DNA of 64,000 nt from Pontederia crassipes (Eukaryota > Streptophyta > Magnoliopsida > Commelinales > Pontederiaceae). The first letter of the stretch is position 1. Every line of letters begins with the position of its first letter. A program made the translations under genes and the position numbers. Below are positions 47,417 through 59,939 of this stretch, one piece after another. The stretch is from assembly GCA_030549335.1 (NCBI GenBank), contig CM060195.1, positions 50,129,975 through 50,193,974 of the forward strand, given 5' to 3'. A model generated the notes under the pieces. It did not search any database. It saw nothing but the letters and a program-made list of their open reading frames with translations, and was not told the origin of the DNA.

Positions 47417-47918
47417 TGGATCAAATCTAATAGGATGCTGTCCAAATTTAATCCAATGGCTGAGGATCATCTCGCGAGATGGGTCCCCTCCCCCCTCTCT
47501 CTCTTTCGATCCGGACCCCACATCAGCCCTCGTCGATCGCCCTCGCATTCGTCTCACCGAAGATTGAGAGAGGGAGAGATCACGTGGTCTAGTTAGCCTC
47601 ACCTCGCCGCCGCCGCCCTCCCCCGTTTTCTTACCGGTCGCCCTCGTCAATCGTCGTCGTTATTTTTATTTTTCAAGTCAACTCGACGTCGCCTCATCGA
47701 TCGACCTTGCCGGAGATCGAGAGAGTCAGATCATCGTCACCTCGCTGGAGACCGAAAAAGAGAATGAGCCGAATCGCACGCACACGAGAGAGGAGTGTTG
47801 GCAAGATGATGTCAAAATGTCACGATTTAATGTAAAAATATCGCACGCGATTGTGTGAGCTGTCTGATCTGATCTGGATGATTGAAACACTGCTTATATG
47901 GTGTGAAGCAAAGGTTTC

Positions 47919-47985
<67 letters not shown>

Positions 47986-48567
47986 AAATAATGGATATAC
48001 GAAACACTCCTCCCCGCACAGTGTCGTGTGCATCCTGAATCATCCATCCATCGATCAATGGCGACAGGTACTTGTGAGAAATTGCCCTCTCTGCATGCGC
48101 ACATCTCTTTGCTCTCTCTCTCTCTCCCCCCGATCTCGCTCTGCTCTCTCCATCTCTCTCTTTCTTCGATCTTTCTCTCTCTCGATCTATCCCTTCCGAC
48201 GTTGGCGTTCGATGACGAGGGCAGCTATGAGCCAGTGGTCACAAGGATGAGGTGCAGAGTTGATCTATCCTTTTCCCCTCTCTCTCCGATCTCTCCCTCT
48301 CTCTTGCACACAATCTATCTCTCTTGGCACCAGCAATCGAGGGCGAGGGCGGTAATGAGCTGACGATCCAAATCGCAAGGATGAGGGCCCAAGAGTCAAT
48401 CTCTTCTTTTCCCTCTCTCTCTCCACGATCGCAAGGGAGGGAGGACGAAGGCCGGTGATCTAGGGAGGATGAGGGCCAGCGGAGGAGCAGGACACATCAG
48501 ATCATCTCGTGAGATAGTTGACAATCGATGGATCAGATTTTAACGACATCCTATCAGATCAAATTTG
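47417..48567. repeat. Inverted arms of a rearranged GA/CT-rich element
   Basis: The arm at 47417-47482 (ATCAAATCTAATAGGATG... ATCATCTCGCGAGATG) matches 48500-48567 in inverted orientation with mismatches. The interior has CTCTCT/GAGAGA-rich stretches and CGATC motifs. It overlaps the clearer TIR element at 47986-48646 rather than nesting in it, so the history is rearranged. No transposase frame. Confidence 0.45.
47923..47968. repeat. (TA)n microsatellite beside a TIR element
   Basis: TA run with one CA break, followed directly by (GA)n and the left arm of the element at 47986. Confidence 0.9.
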
Positions 48568-48646
48568 AGCCCTTCGATTTGAACTGGACAGTTCAAATAC
48601 TGCACAACACTGTGCGGGGAGGAGGGCACTTCATATATCCATTATT
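47986..48646. mobile_element. TIR element M1, bordered by TA-rich DNA
   Basis: The left arm ATAATGGATATACGAAACAC then TCCTCCCCGCACAGTGT is matched by the inverted right arm at about 48605-48646 (about 36 bases). The outside is TA-rich on both sides. The inside is dominated by CTCTCT and CGATCT stretches. Short frames through it are low-complexity Ser/Leu strings, not genes. Confidence 0.65.
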
Positions 48647-48663
48647 CCCATATATGTGTATAT

Positions 48664-49398
48664 GGATTAATAGAGGTGTAACCCCTGTTATGTGAAACCT
48701 GGTGCAACACTCTAATCTAAGCTGTCCATTTTAGATCAACGGTTTAGATGATTTCATAATTTATTTCCTCTCTCTTTACTCTCACGCACACGCACATTCT
48801 CTCTCTCTCTTCGATCTCTCTGCGCTAGCTAGGAGCAGCGATCGGCGATGGCAGAATGACAACATGCGACAACAGGATGGAGGCGGACAGCTCTCGGCGG
48901 ATCTACAAGGATGGCTCTCGAGCGGAGAGGAGGAGAAAGAGGGGATGACATGAGAGAGAGGACACATGGGGTCGGGGAAGGATGCGATGACGGCGATCAG
49001 AGAGGAGGACGAGGCGATCAGCGGCAATCGACGAGAGATCAGTGATGACGATAGCATCGAGCGTAGTGGCGGCGACAAGCATGGGGCACTGCTCATCGGA
49101 ACGACGCTTGCAGCCTTGCAGGCAAGGTCAGGGGCTGTCGGCCGATGCTCGATTTGGTTGAGGACGACGGTGATCGGAGAAAAGGAAGAGCGACGGCAAC
49201 ACGAGAGAGAAAAAAAGAGAGAGATTGTGTGTGTGCGTGCGATGAAGCTCAGAGTGACGATGACGAAGCTGGGGTGGCGGCGCCAACCTCGGTGGGGAGA
49301 AGAGGAGGAGAGGAGTCATTTGGCACATTTCATGAACCGTTGAGTGTGTCCAAGGGTCTAGATTAAGGGGTTACACAGAGTTATACTTGCATTAATCC
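48664..49398. mobile_element. TIR element M2, bordered by TA-rich DNA
   Basis: The left end GGATTAATAGAGGTGTAAC and inverted right end GGGATTAATGCAAGTATAAC lie between TATATG and CATATATATA. A matching CAACGGTT block follows further in. It is about 735 bp with a GA-rich interior. It shares the GGATTAAT terminus with M3 and flanking TA-rich DNA with M1 and M3. Confidence 0.55.
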
Positions 49399-49687
49399 CA
49401 TATATATATATAGTTTTTTCCATTGATTTATCTTAAATTATGATTTTTTTTACGTCTACCAACGACTTTTAAATTTTCTGCAAACCTCCCCTGAACTATG
49501 CTGATTTTTCCACTTAGGTCCATCCGTCAACATCTGTTGACTTTTCTATTATTTTTTTAAATTATGAAATGATCAAAATACTTTCGAAGCTTAAAATAAT
49601 ACATAATAATAAATAAATAAATAAAAAATGTTGGACGACGTGCTGATGTTGCCCCATCTTCGTGCGTCAGAGAAAAAACCCATGTAT
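49399..49687. other. Non-coding gap between M2 and M3
   Basis: AT-rich DNA with an AATA-type run near 49608-49626. No gene seen. Confidence 0.5.
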
Positions 49688-49709
49688 GAGATTAATGTAT
49701 ATGCTGAGC

Positions 49710-52144
49710 TGTAACGACCCAGATTTTTTTTAGGTTTAATAAATAGATATTTTATTATTTTATTTTGAAGAAATATTGTTATTACTATATTTAATAATTC
49801 CGAAAATAAAAACATAAAATAATTGAGAGGAGTTTGATTTGGGATGGGATTATTCAATTAATTTCATAATTTATCTAATTAACTATTAGAATAAAATAGG
49901 GAGTGGTTAAAAGGATAAATTAGAGGATTTAATTTGATTGAGATTAGATAATATGGTTAGAGAATAATTAAAAATCTATAAACACTATAAATAAGAGTAG
50001 GGGGGTACGAACGACTCCGTCTGCGTGATTTTCGGCTTCGTCTTCGGCAACCTCAGAGGACAAGGCTCGCAGATACGTAGAGGGGATCCGTAGGTTTATT
50101 AGATTATGTTAATTTTTTTTGTAAAGCCTATTCAGATCGACTTTGTCAAAAGAAAAAAAATAATGTTACGGCCGAAGAGTTAGGTTTCGTCCGTAATGAA
50201 ATAGAAAAGATAGAGAGAAGATGTCGGCCGTAATAGATGTCGGCGTCGACCGTAACAGGTGATTTTTACGGTCGAGAATGAGCGTTTACGCCCGTAAAAG
50301 AAAAAAAAAATAATGTTACGGCCGAAGAGTTAGGTTTCGGCCGTAATGAAATAGAAAAGAATAGAGAGAGGAGAGTAGAGTTTTTTTACGGCCGAAGAGT
50401 TAGAGTTTTACGACCGTAACAGGATAGGCCGTAACGCGATGGCCGTAATGGAATTAAAAAAAAAATTCTGACTTCAACTTTCCGTTTTAAAATGTTATTT
50501 TTTTAAATAGAGAGGTTTTACGGCCGAGAAGTTGGGAGAGAGAGAAAAGAAGAGAGAGAAGGGGAGATAGATTGGCCGTAATGGAATAAAAAAAAATATT
50601 GGAAATGAGGTTTTACGGCCGAGAAGTTGGGAGAGAGAGAAAAGAAGAGAGAGAAAAGGGGAGATAGATTGGCCGTAAAGGAAATAAAAAAAAAGGGTGT
50701 TACGGCCGAAGAGTAGAGTTTTACGGCCGTAACAGGATAGGCCGTAACGGGATAGGCCGTAACAGGATGGCCGTAACGGAAAGGGTGTAAAAGAATTTCG
50801 GCCGTAATAGAATATAAAAGGAGATGGATTGGCCGTAATGAAATATGGGGTAAAAATTTGGAGAGAGAATTTACGGCCGTAAAAATCAGAGAAGATGGAG
50901 AGAGAAAAAAAAATGATGTTACGGCCGTAATGAACAGGGAGCACACCGAGAGTTATTATTTATTTTTGAGTAAATTCTAATTACTGATTATTATTGTTGT
51001 TATTAATTAATTTGATGTATTGATTATATTGTTGATGATTGATCTGTTTATATTATGACAAACTTTGATTTTGATTGTGTTGTTGACCTACTTAGTTTTG
51101 AGTTCAGAATTTATCTGATCAAAATGATAATTTATTTAAAGATAGACATTTTAGGTAAACAAGATAAAAACCGAAAGCTGCTGGGCCCATGTTCACTGAT
51201 TGCCACTAAGCCGGGACCAATTGAATTGAATTGAATTGAATGGGGCAGATAGTGTAAAAACTATGGTTGTCCTGTGTATGGTCACTCGTCCCCCACCATA
51301 CACGAACCCATTGAATCGTATTGGGCTTGCCGTGGCACTGATCCCCCACTGGCCTGCATGAAAGTGGCATGGTGTCCCTTAATTGACTGAGCGCTCCTCA
51401 TTGAATTGGATAACTCCGAACATTGAAAATTGAATCGAATTGAATTGAATTGAAATTGGAATTGCAGTAAATAGAATTAAATCATGGTCATTTGGATATA
51501 TTGGCATGAAGTTGGCAATTACTATTGCCCTATTGAATTGAATCGTTATTGGCCAATGACCATTGATTATTGAATTGGAAATTGTTAATTGAATATTGAT
51601 TTATTAATCAGGCAATTGATAATTATTAATTGGAACAATTGTTATTGATTTACATTGGTCTGTTGACCATAGCCTGATATATTGTTCATATTGATAAATT
51701 GTTAATTGATTATTGTATTGACTGCTCAATCGACTCATTATTGATTTTATCTTATTTTCGATTGAGCATATTGATTGTCTTTTAGACCCTACGTACTGAG
51801 TATTTTTTTTATACTCATGGATATTTCCCTGTACCTGGATCCGTGCAGGTGAGAGTACTTCGATAGAGGATGATCCTGCAGGTGGCTATGCTCAGTGATA
51901 GACAGATGTTGCACATGTTCTAGATTGAGTTGTCTAGTTTTTATTATTTCCGCATTTATTAGAATTGTGAACTTATTAATATTTTAATTATTTTGAATAT
52001 AATGGATTATTAGTTGTGATTATTGAAAAAGTCTTCCGCAATTATTATTTATATTCCGCAAAAAAAATGTTTTATAGAAAATTGAGTAGCGCCTCTGGGA
52101 CGACTCTGAGCACGTGAAAGTCACGTGGGCCTCGGGGCGTTACA
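49710..52144 (+). repeat. Gypsy-B 5' LTR (2435 bp)
   Basis: Contains a palindromic-motif array (50160-50935) and, further on, an ATTGAATTGAATTGAA-rich stretch (51215-51640). Minus-strand frames across the array are low-complexity products of the repeat. Confidence 0.93.
50160..50935. repeat. Array of TTACGGCCGTAA palindromes and half-sites in the LTR
   Basis: Full 12-base palindromes lie at 50721, 50871 and 50919. Many half-sites (TTACGGCCG or GGCCGTAA) are spread between purine-rich GAGAGA spacers. The 3' LTR repeats the array at about 57390-58125 with full palindromes at 57637, 57912 and 58110. Confidence 0.85.
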
Positions 52145-52339
52145 GAAGGTATCAGAGCCTAAGGAGAGGCACTTCTTAGCTGTCTCTAATAGATAGAATT
52201 GAGTCCATGTGCAACTGTCACGAGCAACCACTGCAGCCATCCAGTAGGGTTAAGTAAGTATTGAATTGTGCTACATATTATTGAGCTCACACTTATGAGT
52301 TTTATTGTTATTGTTGTGTGAGAACAGACTCCTCCTAAG

Positions 52340-55300
52340 ATGGTATTTCCGAATCAGATACCACGAGCTCCCAGAAGTGGGCTACAGCGGGCCGGTCAGG
52401 AGGCCCAAGGTTCTCAACCTAATAATCAACGTGCCCTGAACCAAGAAATGAGTAGACAACAAGTACATGGCTTCCAAGTGGATCAGACCCAGGCTAATGG
52501 GTACCGAGAGGAACAACTGAGACAGGGACTAGTACAATCGGAGTTCCACTCTGTGCACACTGAGTACTCGAGTCCCAATGTGCCACCACATCATGATCGT
52601 AAAGACACCATTGAGCGGTTCCTCAGATTGCAGCCCCCTCGGTTCAGCGGGAAGGGTGACTTCGAGAATGCAGAGGAATGGATTGAGGAGATAGAACAGA
52701 TATTCCTTGAGATGGATTGCGGCGAGGATCGCAAGATAATTTATGCCACCAAAAAACTGACGGCAGATGCCAGAGATTGGTGGAAGGCCACCAAGCTCAC
52801 TACGTTCTCCGGCCAGGACAACATCACCTGGGGAGAATTCAAGAAGGCGTTCGAGAATCGCTACATACCAGCCTATGAAAGGGGCAGGAAGCAGAAGGAG
52901 TACCTGACACTCCAACAGGGTACTATGACTATAAAGCAGTACCTTTCCAAGTTTCTAAGCCTAGAGAAGTACTCCACCTTACAGCAGTCGGAACTTGATC
53001 GAGTGAAGCGTTGGGTGGATGGCCTGAAACCCAACCTCAGAGAAAGGGTAAAGGGGGGTAACTGCCAGACCCTCCAATTTGCTGAAGAATTTGCCATTTA
53101 TCTAGAAGATGGTGATAAGACAGTCGACAAGCAACAAAGCCAAGCACCGGCCAATCAGTATCAGAACAGATATGGAAACAAAGGTAGAAGACAGGCTAGG
53201 CGAGATCCCCGCCGCAGAGATGATCGCAATCGGGGAAGACCATATCCAGCAAGGAATGAGCCTCAACCGCCTAGAGCACCATGCAACTACTGCAACAGAA
53301 TGCATCCCGGTGAGTGCTACCGGAGAACTGGAGCGTGCCTGAACTGTGGTAAGATGGGCCATTTCGCTAGAGACTGCAAAGAGCCAAGGCGTGCTGGACC
53401 TCCGCCGCAACGTAACGACGGACCACCTAGAATGGTGCAAGGTCGAGTATACAACATGAAGCCTGCAGACGAGCAAAGGGCAAATGACACCATTCAAGGT
53501 ACGCTAAAAATTGATGGTGTTCATGCTAATATTCTCTTTGATTCAGGTGCTACACATTCGTTCATTTCAGAGCAATTCGCTCCGTTATTGAGCATAAAGC
53601 AACAAGCGACTAGTTTTCCACTTGACATTGGCACACTTCTGGGATCCATCGTTACCCAGAAGTACATCCCCATGGTGCCGGTCGAAGTGGAAGGCAAGAA
53701 CTTCTCCGCAGACCTTATCATTATCCCGATTAGGGACTACGATGCGGTGTTGGGTATGGACTGGTTGTCCTACCATGACGCCTACATACATTGCCGAGCA
53801 AAGAAGATACTGATCGGAACGCCAGGAGGACCTCAGACTATTGTCAGAGGTACACCACTAGAGAGGGGCAAGATCCTAGTGTCAGCTTTAAAGGCACAAA
53901 AGATGCTGAAGAAAGGATGTCGGGGTTTCCTGGCAAGTGTGATCAAGTCAGACAGAGTTGAAGTAGATCGAGATAGCATTGCTGTGGTGAAGGAGTTTCC
54001 AGACGTCTTTCCAGATGACGTTTCAGGATTGCCACCACGACGGGAGATTGAATTCCGCATTGACTTGGTGCCAGGCACGATACCTATATCAAAGGCTCCT
54101 TATCGAATGGCTCCAGCGGAAATGCTAGAATTGAAGACTCAAATACAGGAATTGCTGGATAAGGGATTCATTCGACCGCGCGTTTCTCCATGGGGCGCTC
54201 CGGTATTATTTGTCAAGAAGAAGGACGGGTCGATGAGGCTGTGCATAGACTATCGGATGTTGAACAAGGTCACAATCAAGAACAAGTATCCACTACCAAG
54301 AATCGACGACCTGTTCGACCAATTGTCTTCGGCAAAGGTATTCTCGAAGATTGATCTGAGAAGTGGCTATCATCAACTACGAATCACTGATGATGATGTG
54401 CCGAAGACCGCTTTCAGAACAAGATACGGGCATTATGAGTTCTTAGTGATGCCATTTGGGCTGACTAATGCCCCGCAGCCTTCATGGACTTGATGAATAG
54501 AGTATTCAGGCCGTACTTGGACAAGTTCGTAATCGTCTTCGTCGACGACATTCTTATATATTCGTCGAGCCCAGAAGAACACGAGGAACATCTAAGAGTT
54601 GTGCTACAAACCTTACGGGAGCACAAATTGTACGCCAAATTCTCAAAATGTGAGTTTTGGTTGAAAGAGATTATGTTCCTCGGGCATATTATCAGTGAAA
54701 ATGGAATATCGGTAGATCCTGCAAAGGTGGAAGAAGTTGCCAACTGGGCACAACCGAAAAATGCGTCAGAGATTAGAAGCTTTCTTGGACTTGCTGGATA
54801 TTACAGGAGATTCATTCAGGACTTTTCCAAAATTGCATCGCCACTAACAAATCTCACTAAAAAGGGCATCAAGTATGAATGGTCACAGAGGTGTGAAGAT
54901 AGTTTTCAAGAGTTAAAGAAGAGACTGACAACGGCGCCCATTCTGACCATACCTTCAGGCTAAGGAGGTTATGTCATATATAGCGACGCATGCGGCACTG
55001 GTTTAGGATGCGTCTTGATGCAACACGGGAAGGTAATTGCATATGCATCAAGACAATTAAAGAAGCATGAGAAGAATTATCCGACGCATGATCTCGAATT
55101 AGCAGCTGTGGTCTTCGCCCTCAAAATTTGGCGACACTATTTGTATGGCGAAGAGTTCGAAATCTTCACAGACCACAAGAGCTTGAAATACATTTTCTCT
55201 CAAAAAGACTTGAATATGCGTCAGAGAAGGTGGATTGAGTTTCTAAAGGATTATGAGTTCGCTATCAGCTATCATCCAGGGAAGGCAAACTCAGTTGCTG

Positions 55301-56826
55301 ACGCACTTAGTAGAAAATGGGGAGGATCACTCGCATGCCTGAGAGTGAGTCGTTGGAACATGATTGACTGCATTATCCAGGTCAGTCCAGTGACCAGCAG
55401 CGATGGTATACGAATTATGGCACACCTCGGCATGCAACCCGAGCTACTATTGAAGATAGGCAAAGCACAACCAAACGATAACGAGTACAACCACCTACTC
55501 AAGTTGTGCGAAAAGATTCCTACAGATTTTACGGTCACAGGTGGAGTGATCAGATATAGGGGACGATTGTGGGTCCCTGAGTATGAAGCATTGAGAAGAC
55601 AAGTGTTGGATGAGTGCCACAAGTCGGAGTTCGCCATTCATCCTGGAAGCACGAAGATGTTCAAAGACTTGCAACGGACCTTCTGGTGGAATAATATGAA
55701 GAAGGATGTGGCTGAGTACGTTGCAAGATGTCTAGTATGCCAACAAGTGAAAGTGGAACATCAGAGACCTTACGGTGTACTACAAGAACTTGGAATCCCA
55801 CAATGGAAATGGGAAAAGGTGACTATGAATTTCGTCACTGGGCTTCCAAGAACTCAACAAGGCCATGATGCGATATGGGTGGTGGTGGACCGGTTTAGCA
55901 AGGCAGCCCATTTCATCCCCATCAAATGGAAACAGTCTGTCGAAAGTCTGATGGACGTTTATATTAAGGAGGTTATCCGACTACATGGAGTGCCAGTCTC
56001 CATTGTGTCGGATAGAGATCCACGGTTTACAGCCAAATTTTGGCGGAGCATCCAAAGTGCTTTTGGAACAAAATTAAATTTCAGTACTGCGTTCCATCCT
56101 CAGACAGACGGGCAATCTGAACGAACGATTCAGACATTAGAAGACATGCTCCGTGCATGTGCGTTGGACTGGAGTGACAGTTGGGACACGCATCTCCCAC
56201 TGATCGAGTTCGCATACAATAACAGTTACCACTCCAGCATAGGCATGGCACCATTTGCAGCAATGTATGGAAGGCCTTGTCGCTCCCCCATCTGTTGGAG
56301 TGAGGTGGGAGGACGGCAATTCTTATCAGAGGAGTTAATGAAGCAAACCAAGGAAGATGCTGAAAAAGTTCGCCTTATTAGAGAGAGATTGAAAACAGCA
56401 TTCACAAGACAGAAAACATATGCTGACAAGAAGAGAAGAGAACAAATTTTTAAAGTGGGAGATCGAGTTATGTTAAAAGTTTCTCCGATGAAAGGGGTAA
56501 TGAGATTCAGCAAGAAGGGTAAGTTGAGTCCAAGATATGTTGGCCCCTTCGAAGTACTTGCATTGATCGGAGATGCAGCTTGTAGGTTGGCGTTGCCTCC
56601 ATCATATGGACACGTGCATAATGTCTTTCACGTGTCCATGTTGCGCAAGTACCAACATGATGATGCTAATGTGGTGAATATGGAGGAACCAAATTTGAAT
56701 GTAGATCTGACATATGCTGAGCAGCCTATAGAAATCTTGGAGTACCAAACTAAGCATATGAAGAATAAAATGGTACCCATGGTGAGGGTGGCTTGGACAC
56801 ATCATAGAGATGAAGATGCCACCTGA
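52340..56826 (+). pseudogene. Gypsy-B gag-pol, disabled by one frameshift and two stops
   Basis: The ATG at 52340 opens gag, with a [12 protein letters not shown] knuckle-like block and a standard CCHC knuckle ([14 protein letters not shown], about residue 333). The protease (DSGATHSFI, near 400) and the RT N-terminal half ([20 protein letters not shown]) follow. A one-base deletion near 54477 shifts the frame. RT continues in the second frame ([11 protein letters not shown] at about 54535). A TAA at 54961-54963 cuts the RNase H start. The frame resumes through RNase H ([13 protein letters not shown]), the integrase ([28 protein letters not shown]) and the C-terminal region. A TGA at 56824-56826 then falls where the family has the Trp of the EDATW block. 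A short frame after it still matches the family end. Confidence 0.93.
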
Positions 56827-56933
56827 GAACTGGAAGAAGAAATGAGAAGAGATTTTCCAGAATTATTTAGGTGAGATAATATAACTTCTTTTATTCAAAT
56901 TCGAGGACGAATTTATTTTTAAGGAGGTTATGA

Positions 56934-59336
56934 TGTAACGACCCAGATTTTTTTTTAGGTTTAATAAATAGATATTTTATTATTTTATTTTGAAGAAATA
57001 TTGTTATTACTATATTTAATAATTCCAAAAATAAAAACATAAAATAATTGAGAGGAGTTTGATTTGGGATGGGATTATTCAATTAATTTCATAATTTATC
57101 TAATTAACTATTAGAATAAAATAGGGAGTGGTTAAAAGGATAAATTAGAGGATTTAATTTGATTGAGATTAGATAATATGGTTAGAGAATAATTAAAAAT
57201 CTATAAACACTATAAATAAGAGTAGGGGGGGTACGAACGACTCCGTCTGCGTGATTTTCGGCTTCGTCTTCGGCAACCTCAGAGGACAAGGCTCGCAGGT
57301 ACGTAGAGGGGATCCGTAGGTTTATTAGATTATGTTAATTTTTTTTGTAAAGCCTATTCAGATCGACTTTGTCAAAAGAAAAAAAAATAATAATGTTACG
57401 GCCGAAGAGTTAGGTTTCGGCCGTAATGAAATAGAAAAGATAGAGAGAAGATGTCGGCCGTAATAGATGTCGGCGTCGACCGTAACAGGTGATTTTTACG
57501 GTCGAGAATGAGCGTTTACGCCCGTAAAAGAAAAAAAAATAATGTTACGGCCGAAGAGTTAGGTTTCGGCCGTAATGAAATAGAAAAGAATAGAGAGAGG
57601 AGAGTAGAGTTTTTTTACGGCCGAAGAGTTAGAGTTTTACGGCCGTAACAGGATAGGCCGTAACGCGATGGCCGTAATGGAATTAAAAAAAAAATTGGAG
57701 ATGAGGTTTTACGGCCGAGAAGTTGGGAGAGAGAGAAAAGAAGAGAGAGAAGGGGAGATAGATTGGCCGTAATGGAATAAAAAAAATATTGGAAATGAGG
57801 TTTTACGGCCGAGAAGTTGGGAGAGAGAGAAAAGAAGAGAGAGAAAAGGGGAGATAGATTGGCCGTAAAGGAAATAAAAAAAAAAGGGTGTTACGGCCGA
57901 AGAGTAGAGTTTTACGGCCGTAACAGGATAGGCCGTAACGGGATAGGCCGTAACAGGATGGCCGTAACGAAAAGGGTGTAAAAGAATTTCGGCCGTAATA
58001 GAATATAAAAGGAGATGGATTGGCCGTAATGAAATATGGGGTAAAAATTTGGAGAGAGAATTTACGGACGTAAAAATCAGAGAAGATGGAGAGAGAAAAA
58101 AAAATGATGTTACGGCCGTAATGAACAGGGAGCACACCGAGAGTTATTATTTATTTTTGAGTAAATTCTAATTACTGATTATTATTGTTGTTATTAATTA
58201 ATTTGATGTATTGATTATATTGTTGATGATTGATCTGTTTATATTATGACAAACTTTGATTTTGATTGTGTTGTTGACCTACTTAGTTTTGAGTTCAGAA
58301 TTTATCTGATCAAAATGATAATTTATTTAAAGATAGACATTTTAGGTAAACAAGATAAAAACCGAAAGCTGCTGGGCCCATGTTCACTGATTGCCACTAA
58401 GCCGGGACCAATTGAATTGAATTGAATTGAATGGGGCAGATAGTGTAAAAACTATGGTTGTCCTGTGTATGGTCACTCGTCCCCCACCATACACGAACCC
58501 ATTGAATCGTATTGGGCTTGCCGTGGCACTGATCCCCCACTGGCCTGCATGAAAGTGGCATGGTGTCCCTTAATTGACTGAGCGCTCCTCATTGAATTGG
58601 ATAACTCCGAACATTGAAAATTGAATCGAATTGAATTGAATTGAAATTGGAATTGCAGTAAATAGAATTATATCATGGTCATTTGGATATATTGGCATGA
58701 AGTTGGCAATTACTATTGCCCTATTGAATTGAATCGTTATTGGCCAATGACCATTGATTATTGAATTGGAAATTGTTAATTGAATATTAATTTATTAATC
58801 AGGCAATTGATAATTATTAATTGGAACAATTGTTATTGATTTACATTGGTCTGTTGACCATAGCCTGATATATTGTTCATATTGATAAATTGTTAATTGA
58901 TTATTGTATTGACTGCTCAATCGACTCATTATTGATTTTATCTTATTTTCGATTGAGCATATTGATTGTTTTTTAGACCCTACGTACTGAGTATTTTTTT
59001 TATACTCATGGATATTTCCCTGTACCTGGATCCGTGCAGGTGAGAGTACTTCGATAGAGGATGATCCTGCAGGTGGCTATGCTCAGTGATAGACAGATGT
59101 TGCACATGTTCTAGATTGAGTTGTCTAGTTTTTATTATTTCCGCATTTATTAGAATTGTGAACTTATTAATATTTTAATTATTTTGAATATAATGGATTA
59201 TTAGTTGTGATTATTGAAAAAGTCTTCCGCAATTATTATTTATATTCCGCAAAAAAAAATATTTTATAGAAAATTGAGTAGCGCCTCTGGGACGACTCTG
59301 AGCACGTGAAAGTCACGTGGACCTCGGGGCGTTACA
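56934..59336 (+). repeat. Gypsy-B 3' LTR (2403 bp)
   Basis: Preceded by an eroded purine tract (AAGGAGGTTATGA). Followed by TGAGC and the rest of the M3 arm. Confidence 0.93.
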
Positions 59337-59939
59337 TGAGCACTCAAAGATTTGCATACATGCGGAACAACTGTGGACGATTGATATCAAGATGAATGGC
59401 CGATGGACAATCTTCTCTTTTTCTCATGGAGATGTCGTCGAATCTGGTTGCAATCACATTCTCTCTCTTTGTGGTGTACAGCAAAGAAGAAAGGGGGGAG
59501 AGAGAGAATAGGGAGACGTCGTGGAATATGACAACAAACTTGCACTCACATTCTCTCTCTTTGTGTGTTGTGTATAGCAAAGAAGAAAGGAGGTAGAGAG
59601 AGCGTGAGTGAGAGACCTAGTATATGAGAGAGGAGGAAGCAGAGTGATCATGATTCGGAATCAGAAATAAAAATGAAATGGAAAGGAGATGTTACGAATG
59701 AGGATTCAGAGGGGGTGGGTGGTGGTGGGAGGGAGAGAGAGATATTGTATAGGAGAGGGAACAGAGTGAGAGAGAGGGGTGGGGAATGCACAATGCGATT
59801 CCTTCAGCGAAATTTGGTAAGAGGAAAAGAGAGGAGATATTTGTCCCTCAACCATTGATCTTGATCTTGATATCAACGATCCATAGTGCTTCGCATGTAT
59901 GTAAAACTTTAAGTGCTCAACATATACATTAATCCATAT

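Larger units (their letters stand above)
49710..59336 (+). mobile_element. Gypsy-B: Tekay/Del-like LTR retrotransposon, 9627 bp, TSD TGAGC
   Basis: LTRs at 49710-52144 (2435 bp) and 56934-59336 (2403 bp) begin TGTAACGACCCAG and end GGGGCGTTACA. TGAGC flanks both sides (49705-49709, 59337-59341). The primer site GGTATCAGAGC starts at 52148. The LTRs differ by roughly a dozen substitutions and one indel of about 40 bases near 50466 (hand count). The coding region is broken in three places. The TGTAACGACCC start, the long LTR and the ELEEEMRRDFPELF end fit the Tekay/Del chromoviruses. Confidence 0.95.
49688..59934. mobile_element. TIR element M3, split by Gypsy-B
   Basis: The left arm GATTAATGTATATGCTGAGC is interrupted after GAGC (49709) and resumes at 59342 with ACTCAAAGATTTGCATACAT. 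The inverted partner lies at about 59851-59934. The arms pair over roughly 80 bases with about ten differences. Without Gypsy-B the element is about 620 bp. Inside are two imperfect tandem units of about 90 bp (near 59430 and 59518). A (TA)n run follows the right end. Confidence 0.75.

Noticed and set aside
47882..49366. Open frames of 60-125 codons in the TIR-element cluster
   Set aside because: They are Ser/Leu/Arg/Glu strings produced by CT/GA repeats and TA microsatellites.
50160..50935. CRISPR-like array
   Set aside because: Spacing is irregular, the spacers are low-complexity purine tracts, and the array lies inside a plant LTR.
50495..50946. 149- and 142-codon minus-strand frames in the Gypsy-B LTR
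   Set aside because: They are translations of the TTACGGCCGTAA/GAGAGA array (repeating YGRN- and ITAV-type patterns) and recur in the other LTR at 57709-58137.
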